Assembly: GCF_003591175.1 (NCBI RefSeq)
Contig: NZ_QYYG01000008.1
Location: forward strand, 1 to 64,000
DNA length: 64,000 nucleotides
DNA from: Serratia inhibens
GTDB lineage: Bacteria; Pseudomonadota; Gammaproteobacteria; Enterobacterales; Enterobacteriaceae
Direction: 5' to 3'
Shown here: in pieces, positions 12,606-21,865 of the stretch
How the letters are laid out: the number at the start of each line of letters is the position of its first letter
How positions within the stretch are numbered: position 1 is the first letter of the stretch
Notes under the pieces: model-generated
The model's database searches: none
Told to the model about the DNA's origin: nothing
What the model saw: only the letters and a program-made list of their open reading frames with translations
Program-made: the position numbers and the translations under genes

Positions 12606-13454
12606 TCACGCCTTGTAAAAAGGCTTATCCCCTAAAATGGTCGCACGGTGCATGATGCGCCGCTGCGGCAGATAATCCGCGTTGGCGTAATGCTGCGTCA
12701 CGCGGTTATCCCAGATCGCGATGTCATTCTCCTGCCAGCGCCAGCGCACCTGGAACTCCGGCTTGGTAATGTGGGCAAACAGGAAGCTCAGCAATGCCTC
12801 GCTCTCCTTCGGCGCCAGATCGGCAATCCGCGTAGTGAATCCTTCATTGACGAACAGCGCCTGCCGCCCGCTTACCGGATGGGTACGCACCACCGGGTGC
12901 AGCAACGGCGGGTTTTTCTGCTTCGCCACCTGCCAGCGCTGATGCTCCTCGTCGCTCGACAAATGCTTATGCTCCGGGAATGACTTGGTGAAGTCATGTT
13001 CCGCCTTCAACCTGGCCAGCAGTTGCCTGAAGGGCTCAGACAGCGCCTCATAGGCCGCGATGCCGCTGGCCCACAGAGTATCGCCGCCGAAAGACGGCAG
13101 CGTCTTCGCCGCCAGTATCGCCCCCAGCGGCGGGTTTTCGATAAAGGTGACGTCGGTATGCCAGTTATCGTTGTCCGGCGGGTTATCGTCATGGGTATCC
13201 AGCACGATGATCTCTTCCACGTCGGTGGCGTGCGGGTAAACGGGATGGATGTGCAGATCGCCGAAGCGGCCGGCTAAATCACGCTGCTGCAACGGTGTGA
13301 TCGGCTGATTGCGGAAGAACAGCACCTGGTGTTTGAGCAACGCATGATAAAGCTGCTCAAACTGGCCGTCGCCCAGCGGCCGTGCCAGCGCAACGTTGTC
13401 CACCAGCGCGCCGATGTAAGGCCCCAGTGGGGTAATCTTCAGACGTTCGTTCAT
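12606..13454 (-). CDS. tauD: Taurine dioxygenase
   Basis: The start at 13454 overlaps the tauC stop (ATGA) and gives 282 residues. TauD is an Fe(II)/2-oxoglutarate dioxygenase that releases sulfite from taurine. The iron triad is intact at His99, Asp101 (NWHTDVTF) and His255 ([10 protein letters not shown]), the same numbering as in E. coli TauD. It is the last gene of tauABCD, normally induced under sulfate limitation by Cbl and CysB. Confidence 0.96.
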   Translation of the reverse strand: MNERLKITPLGPYIGALVDNVALARPLGDGQFEQLYHALLKHQVLFFRNQPITPLQQRDLAGRFGDLHIHPVYPHATDVEEIIVLDTHDDNPPDNDNWHTDVTFIENPPLGAILAAKTLPSFGGDTLWASGIAAYEALSEPFRQLLARLKAEHDFTKSFPEHKHLSSDEEHQRWQVAKQKNPPLLHPVVRTHPVSGRQALFVNEGFTTRIADLAPKESEALLSFLFAHITKPEFQVRWRWQENDIAIWDNRVTQHYANADYLPQRRIMHRATILGDKPFYKA

Positions 13455-14287
13455 TGCTGTACTCCATGCCACGGGGTCAATCGGCGCTGCAAGGCACGCA
13501 GCCCCAGCTCCAGCCCAAATGCAATAATCGCAATCACGCCGATCCCGGCCAACACCACGTCGGTGGCCAGAAACTCACCGGCGGATTGCACCATAAATCC
13601 CAGACCGCGCGTAGCGGCGATCAGTTCGGCTGCCACCAGCGTCGACCAACCGACGCCCAGCCCAATGCGAATGCCGGTCAAAATCTCCGGCAGTGCGCTC
13701 GGCAGCACCACAAAACGCAACACCTGCCAGCGGTTGGCGCCTAAAGCGCGGGCGGCTCGCACCCGTACCTGTGCCACGCTGCGCACGCCGGCTACGGCAG
13801 ATAGCGCAACCGGGGCGAAGATCGCCAGGTAAATGAGCAGAATTTTCGAGGTTTCGCCGATGCCGAACCAAATCACCATCAGCGGCAGGTAGGCCAGCGG
13901 CGGCACCGGGCGGTAAATCTCAATCAGCGGGTCGAGAATGCCGCGCACCCTGTCGTTCAGCCCCATGGCGATGCCCACCGGAACGCCGATAATCACCGCC
14001 GCCAGCAGCGCCACCAAAATGCGTCCCAGGCTGGCCGCCAGGTGTTGCCACAGCGTAGCGTCCATAAAGCCCTGCGGGCTGGCGATGACCAACAATTGGT
14101 GCAAGACCTGCTGCGGCGCCGGTAAAAATAACGGGCTGATCAGATTCAGTGCGGTCACGCCCCACCAGGCAGCCAATACCACCAGCAAGGTAGCACCGCT
14201 CAGCAAGAGGTTACGGGGTATGCGAAAACGGCGCGGCGCCGCAACCTGCGGTTGGGCAACCTCTTTGAGGGCGGAATGCAGGCTCAT
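13451..14287 (-). CDS. tauC: Taurine ABC transporter permease
   Basis: The 278-residue integral membrane protein has about six helices and a BPD_transp_1 domain with the EAA-type loop ([20 protein letters not shown]). It overlaps tauB upstream and tauD downstream by 4 bp. It forms the taurine channel with TauB and the periplasmic TauA. Confidence 0.95.
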   Translation of the reverse strand: MSLHSALKEVAQPQVAAPRRFRIPRNLLLSGATLLVVLAAWWGVTALNLISPLFLPAPQQVLHQLLVIASPQGFMDATLWQHLAASLGRILVALLAAVIIGVPVGIAMGLNDRVRGILDPLIEIYRPVPPLAYLPLMVIWFGIGETSKILLIYLAIFAPVALSAVAGVRSVAQVRVRAARALGANRWQVLRFVVLPSALPEILTGIRIGLGVGWSTLVAAELIAATRGLGFMVQSAGEFLATDVVLAGIGVIAIIAFGLELGLRALQRRLTPWHGVQQ

Positions 14288-15051
14288 AGCAATGCCTCGC
14301 GCTGTTGGAACACTTTGCCCAGCACATATTCGCGCTGCGCGATAAATTCAGGATCGGATTTGATCGACCGACATGCCTCGCCGTTGGCATAGCGCCGGCC
14401 GAAGTTCAGCGAAAGACGCTCCACCACCTGCCCCGGCCCCGGCGACAGCAGCAACAGTTCGCTGGCGAGGAAAACCGCCTCTTCAATATCGTGGGTGATC
14501 AGCAATACCTGCTTGCCGGTATCACGCCAAATGGTCAGCAACAGTTCCTGCATCTGCTCGCGGGTGAAAGCATCCAGCGCGCCGAACGGCTCGTCCAGCA
14601 GCAGCAAGCGCGGATCGGCGGCCAGCGCGCGGGCAATGCCGACCCGCTGGCGCATACCGCCGGAAAGTTGCCAGATAAAGTGCTGCTCGTAACCCGCCAA
14701 CCCCACGCGTTGCAACATCTGCTGCGCCACCTCGCGGCGCTCCTGCTTGCCGATACCGGCCAACTGCAGGCCAAACTCGACGTTATCCACCACGTTGCGC
14801 CACGGAAGTAAACCCTCATGCTGGAACACCACGCCCCGCTCGGCTCCTGGGCCGTTAACGGACGCTCCATCGAGCGTGATGCTGCCAGCTGAAGGCTCAA
14901 TAAACCCGGCGATCAAATTCAGCAGCGTGGTTTTGCCGCAGCCCGACGGGCCGAGCACCACCACCAGTTGCCCGGCGGCAATCTGGAACGAGACGTCGCG
15001 CAGCGCGGGGCGCCCCTGATAGTCTGCTGAAAGATGGTTAACGTTTAGCAT
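14284..15051 (-). CDS. tauB: Taurine ABC transporter ATP-binding protein
   Basis: This 255-residue ABC ATPase has Walker [10 protein letters not shown] (residues 34-42), signature [15 protein letters not shown] and Walker [13 protein letters not shown]. Its best relatives are the nitrate/sulfonate/taurine class. Its stop overlaps the tauC start, and it lies 9 bp after tauA. Confidence 0.95.
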   Translation of the reverse strand: MLNVNHLSADYQGRPALRDVSFQIAAGQLVVVLGPSGCGKTTLLNLIAGFIEPSAGSITLDGASVNGPGAERGVVFQHEGLLPWRNVVDNVEFGLQLAGIGKQERREVAQQMLQRVGLAGYEQHFIWQLSGGMRQRVGIARALAADPRLLLLDEPFGALDAFTREQMQELLLTIWRDTGKQVLLITHDIEEAVFLASELLLLSPGPGQVVERLSLNFGRRYANGEACRSIKSDPEFIAQREYVLGKVFQQREALL

Positions 15052-15060
15052 GCGGCTCCC

Positions 15061-16056
15061 CTACGACTGCGGCGCAGCCTGCACCTGTTTCACAAAGCGG
15101 TCGGTCACATAGGCACTGTAATCGCTGTCGACCTGCGGAATTTTGCCCTGCTGTTTGAGGAACTCGGCGGTATCACGAATCGCCTTGTCCACCGGCTGAC
15201 CAAGCTGGGTAATCTGCTCGGCCACCGGCAGATAGGTGTTGCCCTTCACCAGCACCGGCACCTGCTCCTCCGGCACGCCACTCAGGCGGGACAGCGTACC
15301 GAGATTGCTTTTGTCCTTCAGCCATTGCTCCGGTTGTGCCAGATAGGCTTTCTGGGCGTTCAACGCGCTGGCGGCAAAGGCGGTCACCACCTCCGGGTGT
15401 TTTTCGGCAAAGTCCTTGCGTACCACCCAGACGTCGAGCGTCGGCGCCCCCCACTCCCCAACCTGTGCGGAATCGGTCAGTACCTTGCCCTGTTTGGCCA
15501 GCTCGTTGACCACCGGCGCCCAGACGTAGGCGCCGTCGATATCACCGCGCTGCCAGGCGGCGGCGATGGCCGGCGGCTGCAGATTGAGGATCTTGACCTG
15601 TTCAGGCTTGATGCCCCAATGCTTGAGAGAAGCCAGCAGGCTGTAGTGGGTGGTGGAGATAAACGGCACCGCAATGCGTTTACCGATCAGATCCTGCGGG
15701 CCTTTAATGTCCTTCTTCACCACCAGCGCTTCGGAACTGCCGAGCTGCGAGGCGATCAGGAACACTTCGATAGGGAGTTTCTGGCTGGCGGCCACCGCCA
15801 GTGGGCTGGAACCGATATTGCCGATCTGCACATCGCCGGAAGCCAGCGCGCGCAACACGCTGGAACCGCTGTCGAATTTGCGCCAGTCAACGCTGGCACC
15901 GGACTGTTTGGCAAAGCTGTTTTCCGCCTGCGCTACCTTGGCCGGTTCCGCCGAAGTTTGATACGCCACGGTAACGTCGACCGCCTGCGCACTGGCCGCG
16001 CCGAGCGATAACACCAGTAGCGTTACGCCGCGTAATGAAAAGAGTTTGCTCGCCAT
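15061..16056 (-). CDS. tauA: Taurine-binding periplasmic protein
   Basis: The 331-residue product has a Sec signal peptide (MASKLFSLRGVTLLVLSLGA, cleavage near AQA-VDV) and an SsuA/TauA-type binding fold (VTVAYQTSAEPAKVAQAENS). It delivers taurine to TauBC. It is the first gene of the tau operon. Confidence 0.95.
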   Translation of the reverse strand: MASKLFSLRGVTLLVLSLGAASAQAVDVTVAYQTSAEPAKVAQAENSFAKQSGASVDWRKFDSGSSVLRALASGDVQIGNIGSSPLAVAASQKLPIEVFLIASQLGSSEALVVKKDIKGPQDLIGKRIAVPFISTTHYSLLASLKHWGIKPEQVKILNLQPPAIAAAWQRGDIDGAYVWAPVVNELAKQGKVLTDSAQVGEWGAPTLDVWVVRKDFAEKHPEVVTAFAASALNAQKAYLAQPEQWLKDKSNLGTLSRLSGVPEEQVPVLVKGNTYLPVAEQITQLGQPVDKAIRDTAEFLKQQGKIPQVDSDYSAYVTDRFVKQVQAAPQS

Positions 16057-16122
16057 GATCCGCTCCGTTGATAAAAGTCTGTTCAGTTGCTGACAGTTTT
16101 ATCCGAGCGGTGACGAGCGATA

Positions 16123-16144
16123 AAAGAATAAAAAAATATTCTTT
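16123..16144. promoter_or_regulatory. Inverted repeat upstream of tauA
   Basis: AAAGAATA (16123-16130) and TATTCTTT (16137-16144) flank a 6-bp A tract in an AT-rich stretch 67 bp upstream of tauA and just past the preceding oxidoreductase stop. Position and composition suit a LysR-type site (Cbl or CysB control the tau operon in E. coli); this is inference. Confidence 0.4.
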
Positions 16145-16149
16145 ATTAC

Positions 16150-17286
16150 CTATGGAAATATGAATCCCGTCAATTCGACCCACTCTCCCCCGGCTGCACT
16201 GCTGCGCTGGGCGGCATCGATAAACGCCATCCCTTGCACGCCTGTTTCAATCCCAGGCAATAAGGGGGCAGCCTGTGGCCCTTCCCGCAGTCGAAGGGCA
16301 GCTTCGCGGTAAATCTGGCCAAACCCTTCCAGATAGCCTTCAGGGTGGCCCGCCGGCACCCGTGCCAGCAAACGGTTCTCCACATACTGAAATGACGCCG
16401 CGCGGGTGATGCAATACGCCGGGGCATCTCGTGGGCGGATCCATAGCTGATTAGGCTGTTCCTGACAAAACGACAGACTGCCCTCGCTGCCGTATATCCG
16501 CAGCCGCAGGCCATTCTCATGGCCACAAGCGACCTGGCTGGCCCACAGTCGCCCTTTTGCGCCATTGGCGTAGCGCATCTGCACTCGTACGTCGTCGTCC
16601 AGCCTGCGCCCCGGAATAAACGAGCTCAGTTCAGCGCTGATCGCCTGCGGCAGCAACCCGCTGACAAACTGCGCCAATTGCCAGGCGTGAGTGCCCACGT
16701 CACCAATGCAGCCCGCGCCGGCCTTCTCCGGCTGCGCACGCCAACCCGCCTGCTTGTTGTCGGTCAGTTCCAGCGGCTGTGCCAGCCATTCCTGCAGATA
16801 CTCTACCTCGATAAACCGGACTTCTCCCAGTTCACCGGCCAGCACCCGGCTGCGCGCCTCGCGCACCAGCGGATAAGCACTGTAGTTGTGAGTCAAGATC
16901 AACTGCCTGCCGCTGCGCCGTACCGTTTCGGCCAGTTGCAACGCCTCGGCGTAGCTGTTGCACAGCGGTTTGTCGCAAATCACATCAATACCGGCATTGA
17001 GAAAGGCAGTCGCTACCGGCGCATGCAAATAATTAGGGGTAACAATCGCCACCGCGTCGATGCCGTCGGCCCGCGCCGCCTCGGCCAGCGCCATCGCGTT
17101 AAAATCACGATAGCAGCGTGCCTCGTCCAGGTGCAGTGACGCGCCGGTGCGGCGGCAGTTTTCCCAGTCGGATGAAAACGCCCCGGCCACCAGCTCAAAC
17201 TCATCGTCCATCCTCGCCGCCAATCGGTGCACCGCACCGATAAACGCGCCTTCGCCACCACCGACCATGCCCAGCCGTAACCTCAT
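16150..17286 (-). CDS. Gfo/Idh/MocA family oxidoreductase
   Basis: The 378-residue NAD(P)-dependent dehydrogenase has the Rossmann glycine motif GGGEGAFIG (residues 9-17), a DKP variant of the EKP motif at 105-107, and the catalytic D-x-G-x-H at Asp196-His200 (GDVGTHAWQL). Members oxidise or reduce a secondary hydroxyl of sugars, inositols or glycosides. Its start overlaps the stop of the upstream TIM-barrel gene; it is the last gene of a five-gene cluster. The substrate cannot be read from sequence. Confidence 0.85.
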   Translation of the reverse strand: MRLRLGMVGGGEGAFIGAVHRLAARMDDEFELVAGAFSSDWENCRRTGASLHLDEARCYRDFNAMALAEAARADGIDAVAIVTPNYLHAPVATAFLNAGIDVICDKPLCNSYAEALQLAETVRRSGRQLILTHNYSAYPLVREARSRVLAGELGEVRFIEVEYLQEWLAQPLELTDNKQAGWRAQPEKAGAGCIGDVGTHAWQLAQFVSGLLPQAISAELSSFIPGRRLDDDVRVQMRYANGAKGRLWASQVACGHENGLRLRIYGSEGSLSFCQEQPNQLWIRPRDAPAYCITRAASFQYVENRLLARVPAGHPEGYLEGFGQIYREAALRLREGPQAAPLLPGIETGVQGMAFIDAAQRSSAAGGEWVELTGFIFP

Positions 17287-18347
17287 GATTTCTCCCCTAT
17301 ACCCAGCATTTTCCGGACCTGTTGGCGATCGCCGCTGCCGGCGGCAAAATCATCAAACGCCCGATCGGCGATCGGAATGATATGGCGGGCGATAAATGCC
17401 GCCCCCTCACGTGCTCCTGCCTCCGGCGATTTCAGACAGCACTCCCATTCCAGCGTCGCCCAACCGGCGTAACCGTACTGCGTCAGCTTGCTGAATATTG
17501 CCGGGAAATCGATCTGCCCGTCACCGAGCGAGCGAAAACGCCCCGGCCGTTCCAGCCACGGCTGATAACCACCGTATACCCCGCTGCGGGCGCTGGGCCG
17601 GTACTCGGCGTCTTTGACATGAAACGCCCGAATACGCGCGTGATAAACGTCGATAAAACCGAGGTAGTCCATTTGCTGCAAATGCAGATGGCTGGGGTCA
17701 TACAGAATGTGGCAGCGCGGATGATTGCCGACCTGTCGCAGAAAGCGTTCGAAGGTGACGCCGTCGTGCAGATCCTCCCCCGGATGCAGCTCATAGCAAA
17801 GGTCCACACCCGCATCATCGAAAGCATCCAGGATCGGCCGCCAGCGCTGCGCCAACTGGCTGAACGCCTCATCCAGCAGCAAAGCGTTGTGCGGCGGCCA
17901 AGGGTAAAAATAGGGCCAGGCCAGCGCACCGGAGAAGGTTGCATGCGCCGTCAGCCCGAGTCTTTGCGACGCCTGTGCCGCCATCAGCAACTGCTCCGTC
18001 GCCCACGCCTGCCGCGCCTGCGGTTTGCCGCGCACCTGCGGTGGGGCAAAACCGTCGAAGGCCAGATCGTAGGCGGGATGCACCGCCACCAATTGCCCCT
18101 GCAAATGGGTGGACAGTTCGCTAATTGCCAGGCCGTGCCGGGCCAGGCATCCGAGCACCTCGTCGCAATACTCCTGGCTGTGTGCCGCCAGCTCAAGATT
18201 AAAGATCTGCGGCTGGCCGGTGGGGATTTGCAGGCTTTTAAATCCCAGCCCCGCCGCCCAACCGGCCAATCCATCCAGTGAATCAAAAGGTGCCTGCGCG
18301 CCGATAAACTGCGCCAGAAACAGCCCTGGTCCCTGAATCGTCTTCAT
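17283..18347 (-). CDS. Xylose isomerase-like TIM barrel (sugar phosphate isomerase/epimerase family)
   Basis: The 354-residue protein shows AP-endonuclease-2-like TIM-barrel landmarks: CYELHPGEDLHDG, ILYDPSHLHLQ, RAFHVKDAEY and GWATLEWECCLK, which supply the likely metal ligands (Glu, Asp, His, His, Glu). Family members include sugar epimerases, IolE/IolI-type inositol enzymes and 3-keto-glycoside cleaving enzymes. It sits between two Gfo/Idh/MocA genes, overlapping one and 1 bp from the other, so it probably acts on a keto intermediate. The substrate is unknown. Confidence 0.82.
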   Translation of the reverse strand: MKTIQGPGLFLAQFIGAQAPFDSLDGLAGWAAGLGFKSLQIPTGQPQIFNLELAAHSQEYCDEVLGCLARHGLAISELSTHLQGQLVAVHPAYDLAFDGFAPPQVRGKPQARQAWATEQLLMAAQASQRLGLTAHATFSGALAWPYFYPWPPHNALLLDEAFSQLAQRWRPILDAFDDAGVDLCYELHPGEDLHDGVTFERFLRQVGNHPRCHILYDPSHLHLQQMDYLGFIDVYHARIRAFHVKDAEYRPSARSGVYGGYQPWLERPGRFRSLGDGQIDFPAIFSKLTQYGYAGWATLEWECCLKSPEAGAREGAAFIARHIIPIADRAFDDFAAGSGDRQQVRKMLGIGEKS

Positions 18348-18348
18348 A

Positions 18349-19425
18349 TTACCTCCCTAGCATTACCGTTCTTTGGCTGCGTACCGCTTCGTCCGCCGCC
18401 AGCACCACACGCAAGCTGTTTAACGCATCCTGCCAATGTCGGCCGAGATCCAGCCCGCCCCGTATTGCCTGAAGAAAATAGCGCTGCTCGCTCAGGCACA
18501 ATGCCAGATGGTCCGGCTCATCCTGGCAATCAATCCAGCGATCCGGCCGTACAAACTGATTGTTTTCATCCAATGCCGCATGATGAATGCGCAGCGATTC
18601 CGTACGAGTATGGGCGTCGACGTTATCGGACGCCCCCGCCGCCGTGTGGCGTGCAACGATCGAAATCGCGCCTTTCGGCCCAATCACGTCTTTCACGAAG
18701 AAGGCCGTTTCGCTGATCATTGGCCCCCAGCCAGCCTCATACCAGCCCACAGAACCGTCGGCGAAGCGCACCTGCAACTGGCCGTAGTTGTACATACCCG
18801 TTGGCAACTCTTCGCTAAGCCGCGCACCAATGGCACTGACGCTAATCGGTTCCGCCTGCGTCATCTGACACATCACGTCGAGGTAATGCACTCCGCAATC
18901 GACAATCGGTGACAGCGACTGCATCAGGTTGCGATGCACGTCCCACATCCGGCCGTGGCTCTGCTGATTAAGGTTCATGCGCATCACCAGCGGCTTACCC
19001 AGCCCGCGCGCCAGTTCCACGAATTGCTGCCATGACGGGTGATGACGCAGGATATAGCCCACCACCAGCTGCCGTCCGGCCGCACGCGCCGCCGCGATCA
19101 CCCGCTCGGCGCCGGCCACGGTAGTGGCGAGCGGTTTTTCAATGAACAGGTGGCAGCCTGCAGCCAGAGCGGCCAGCGCATAAGCCTCATGGGTATCGGG
19201 CCAGGTGGTCAGACAGACAGCATCCGGCCGCGATGCCGCCAGCGCCTCGCTGAAGTCACCGTACTCCGGGTAACCGCCGCCCAGCAGGGCATTGAGCCGA
19301 CGACGCGAATCACCGCGCGCCACCAATCCGCAAATCTCGACCCCCTCCAGAGAGTGATAGGCTGCGGCGTGTGACGCCCCCATATTGCCGCAGCCCACCA
19401 CCAGCACGCGTAAATCAGCCGTCAC
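18349..19425 (-). CDS. Second Gfo/Idh/MocA family oxidoreductase
   Basis: The 358-residue protein has Rossmann motif GCGNMG (residues 11-16), EKP at 96-98 and the catalytic D-C-G-x-H at Asp176-His180 (IVDCGVHYLD). It is clearly divergent from the other dehydrogenase in this cluster, so the two probably act on different positions or in opposite directions. Its start overlaps the MFS gene by 11 bp. Confidence 0.85.
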   Translation of the reverse strand: MTADLRVLVVGCGNMGASHAAAYHSLEGVEICGLVARGDSRRRLNALLGGGYPEYGDFSEALAASRPDAVCLTTWPDTHEAYALAALAAGCHLFIEKPLATTVAGAERVIAAARAAGRQLVVGYILRHHPSWQQFVELARGLGKPLVMRMNLNQQSHGRMWDVHRNLMQSLSPIVDCGVHYLDVMCQMTQAEPISVSAIGARLSEELPTGMYNYGQLQVRFADGSVGWYEAGWGPMISETAFFVKDVIGPKGAISIVARHTAAGASDNVDAHTRTESLRIHHAALDENNQFVRPDRWIDCQDEPDHLALCLSEQRYFLQAIRGGLDLGRHWQDALNSLRVVLAADEAVRSQRTVMLGR

Positions 19426-20674
19426 GTTTCTCCCCCTCCGGAGTTTCCCGGTAGTTGAAAGTGAAGAAGAACAATGCCGCGATCACCAGAGCGCCGATGG
19501 CCGGATACCACCAGAAGTTTTGCCACTGCGGCAACGCCGCCGCCCCTTCCGCAGTCACCATGCGATTGAACAGCGCACCGCTGATCTGCGAACCGATCAA
19601 CATGCCAAGGCCGTAAGTAAACAGCACCAGCAGGCTCTGAGCCTGACCTTTCACCTTGTCGCCTGCCACCTTGTCGGTGTAGATAAATCCGATCACAAAG
19701 AAGAAGTCGTAACACATGCCATGCAAGATGATGCCGAGGTAGATCATCCAGCGCAGCTCTTCGGTGATACCCAGCGCGAACATCACGTAACGCAGGCACC
19801 ACGACAGCATGCCAACCAGCAACATCACCTTGATGCCCAAACGGACAAACAGGAACGGGATCAACAGCATAAAGAACAGTTCGGACATTTGCCCGAGCGA
19901 CATCACGCCACCGACATTGGTGAATCCGGTTGCCGCCACGAAGGGCGCGGCATAAGCGTAGTAAGCCGCCAGCGGGATCGAAATCAGCGTGGCGCAGATG
20001 ATAAACACCAGGAAATGGCGCTGTTTGAGCATGGCGAAAGCATCGGCGCACAGCAGGTCGCGCATTTTCACCGGTTTACCGCGTTCCGGCGCCGGGGTGT
20101 GCGGCAGGGTAAAGCTGTAAATGCCCAACGCCAGCGAGGCCGCCGCCGCCAACGTGAAGATGCCGGTACTGTCCGACAGGCCGCTGGCGCCGACAATCAA
20201 CCCGGCGACAATCCAGCCCAGGGTGCCGAACGCTCGCACCACCGGGAAAGCTTTATCACTGTTGCTCAGGCTGTAAAACGCGACGTTGTTGCTCAGGGCT
20301 ATGGTCGGCATATAGCAAAGCATATAGCCGAAGATAATCCACAGCAGGCCACTCTGACCGGAGGAAAAGAAGCCGGGCATCAGCCACAGCAACCCCGCGC
20401 CGATCAAATGCAAGATGCCCAGTACCTTCTGCGAAGCGAAGAAGCGATCCACCACCATGCCAAGCACGAAGGGTGACAGGATCGAGGCAATCGGCCCCGT
20501 GGAATAGGCATCACCTATGATGGCCGCCAGCCCGTATTTGCCCATTACCACGCCAAGCGTGACGTACCAGGCGCCCCAGACAAAAAACTGCAGAAACATC
20601 ATCAGCGCCAACCGCGGCACCGCCCATTTGAATGCGACACTTCCGGCCCTCAGGACCACGCTGTCAGTTTGCAT
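19415..20674 (-). CDS. MFS permease of the NupG/XapB nucleoside:H+ symporter type
   Basis: I place the start at 20674 (MQTDSVVLRAGSVAFKWAVP) because GGGGGAG lies just upstream; this gives 419 residues. There are about 12 hydrophobic helices, and the N terminus LALMMFLQFFVWGAWYVTLG followed by IGDAYSTGPIASILSPFVLG is characteristic of the NHS family (NupG, XapB, YegT). It should import a nucleoside or glycoside. It is placed between the GNAT gene and the dehydrogenases, so it likely brings in the substrate of the cluster. Confidence 0.84.
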   Translation of the reverse strand: MQTDSVVLRAGSVAFKWAVPRLALMMFLQFFVWGAWYVTLGVVMGKYGLAAIIGDAYSTGPIASILSPFVLGMVVDRFFASQKVLGILHLIGAGLLWLMPGFFSSGQSGLLWIIFGYMLCYMPTIALSNNVAFYSLSNSDKAFPVVRAFGTLGWIVAGLIVGASGLSDSTGIFTLAAAASLALGIYSFTLPHTPAPERGKPVKMRDLLCADAFAMLKQRHFLVFIICATLISIPLAAYYAYAAPFVAATGFTNVGGVMSLGQMSELFFMLLIPFLFVRLGIKVMLLVGMLSWCLRYVMFALGITEELRWMIYLGIILHGMCYDFFFVIGFIYTDKVAGDKVKGQAQSLLVLFTYGLGMLIGSQISGALFNRMVTAEGAAALPQWQNFWWYPAIGALVIAALFFFTFNYRETPEGEKRDG

Positions 20675-20705
20675 AACTCCCCCATCGGTATTGTTGTGAT
20701 GTTGT

Positions 20706-21623
20706 CTAACCGCTTTCCGGCAGGAAGGACGGCATAACCACACCGCCGGGTTGCTGCGCTCGGCCTTTCACCTGCGCCAAATGTAATTCGCAAATCCGCC
20801 CGCCCCACTGCAACAGCACCTGGCTGAGAGCGGAACGTCGCGCCGGCACCAGCACCACCGGCACGCTGCCGCGATGATGACGATCCAGCATCCAGCCCAG
20901 CAGTTCGAGGGCAATCTCTTCGCTGTGGCAGCAACCCGGCCCGAGCAAACGTGAGGCCGGATGCGCCACCGAAGCCAGATAGCCGCCAATGCCGCCATCA
21001 AGCTCCCACACCGCGACGCGCCATAGCCCGCTCGCGTCATTAAGGAAATAGTCGATATCGTTTCGGCGTTCGATACCCAGCAGTTCACGCTCCAGCAGCA
21101 GGATGCCGGGCAAATCTTCCGGCCGTGCGGCGCGCACCCGACCGCGCGTCAGCCGGGGAAATGAAAAGCCCTGCGCCGGTACCGCTATCGCCATGTCCTG
21201 ATAAACGGCATAGGGTGCAAAACCGGCGCGGTGATACAACGCATAGGAATCCAGATTCAGCGCGCTGGACAGCAGCCGCACCGGCAGATCGCCCGCCAAT
21301 TCGTCGGCCTTGGCCAGCAACTGCGCGGCGATGCCGCAACCAAAGTAATCCGGATGAACATTCATGATGCCCAGCCCGAGATGAGTGTCACGCGGGTGGA
21401 AGAAACAGGAACCGCAAAGCACGCCTCGCTCGTCGCGGGCAATCCAGTGATGCCCGCGGTCCAGTCGATGGTAAATATCAACAAACAATTCGCAGCTGTC
21501 CGGCCCGGCGGGGAAAATAGCCTCCCGGCCATGGCGCTGATACCAGGTATTGGTCGAAAGATGAATCAGCCGAGCAATCTCACTGCGATCGCCACTTTCC
21601 GCCGGCTTCAGTTGCACTCGCAT
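20706..21623 (-). CDS. Tandem GNAT N-acetyltransferase-like protein
   Basis: The 305-residue product starts MRVQLKPAESGDRSEIARLI with GAGGTGG upstream. The N-terminal GNAT domain (1-150) has a GLGIMNVHPDYFGCGIAAQL segment fitting the acetyl-CoA pyrophosphate loop. The C-terminal half (about 160-290) resembles a second, degenerate GNAT domain. It is first in the cluster, 31 bp upstream of the MFS start. It could modify the imported compound or be a sensor; neither can be decided here. Confidence 0.75.
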   Translation of the reverse strand: MRVQLKPAESGDRSEIARLIHLSTNTWYQRHGREAIFPAGPDSCELFVDIYHRLDRGHHWIARDERGVLCGSCFFHPRDTHLGLGIMNVHPDYFGCGIAAQLLAKADELAGDLPVRLLSSALNLDSYALYHRAGFAPYAVYQDMAIAVPAQGFSFPRLTRGRVRAARPEDLPGILLLERELLGIERRNDIDYFLNDASGLWRVAVWELDGGIGGYLASVAHPASRLLGPGCCHSEEIALELLGWMLDRHHRGSVPVVLVPARRSALSQVLLQWGGRICELHLAQVKGRAQQPGGVVMPSFLPESG

Positions 21624-21671
21624 TCGCCACCTCTTTTCGGTTCTGAACTGAGCGAAATGATGCGAAATCGT

Positions 21672-21720
21672 AAAATGTAATCGATTTCATTTTCACCATG
21701 AGCAAAATGTAATCGATTTC
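21672..21720. promoter_or_regulatory. Twin operator-like repeats between GNAT gene and LacI regulator
   Basis: The 17-mer AAAATGTAATCGATTTC occurs identically at 21672-21688 and 21704-21720, 32 bp apart (about three helical turns). Each holds AATCGATT, a palindrome with central CG as favoured by LacI/GalR proteins. They lie in the divergent promoter region, 49-97 bp upstream of the GNAT gene, and are the natural candidates for the operators of the LacI-type gene at 21866. Confidence 0.72.
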
Positions 21721-21865
21721 TTTTTTTCAGCAACCTGATTAATGTAGGGAGAGGCATTCATTATTTGAATTTGTAAGCAACGTCACAAACCTGAGGTCGG
21801 GGTCATACTTTATCCCGAGCTTCGGCATATTGTGCGAGGCAAATGGGCAGAAGGAACAGCAAACC

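Noticed and set aside
10684-12609. Open frame of 641 codons antisense to yheS, longer than yheS itself
   Set aside because: It mirrors the yheS coding bias, shows no recognisable domain, is rich in Gln, Arg and Val as antisense frames in GC-rich genes are, and yheS carries clear ABC motifs.
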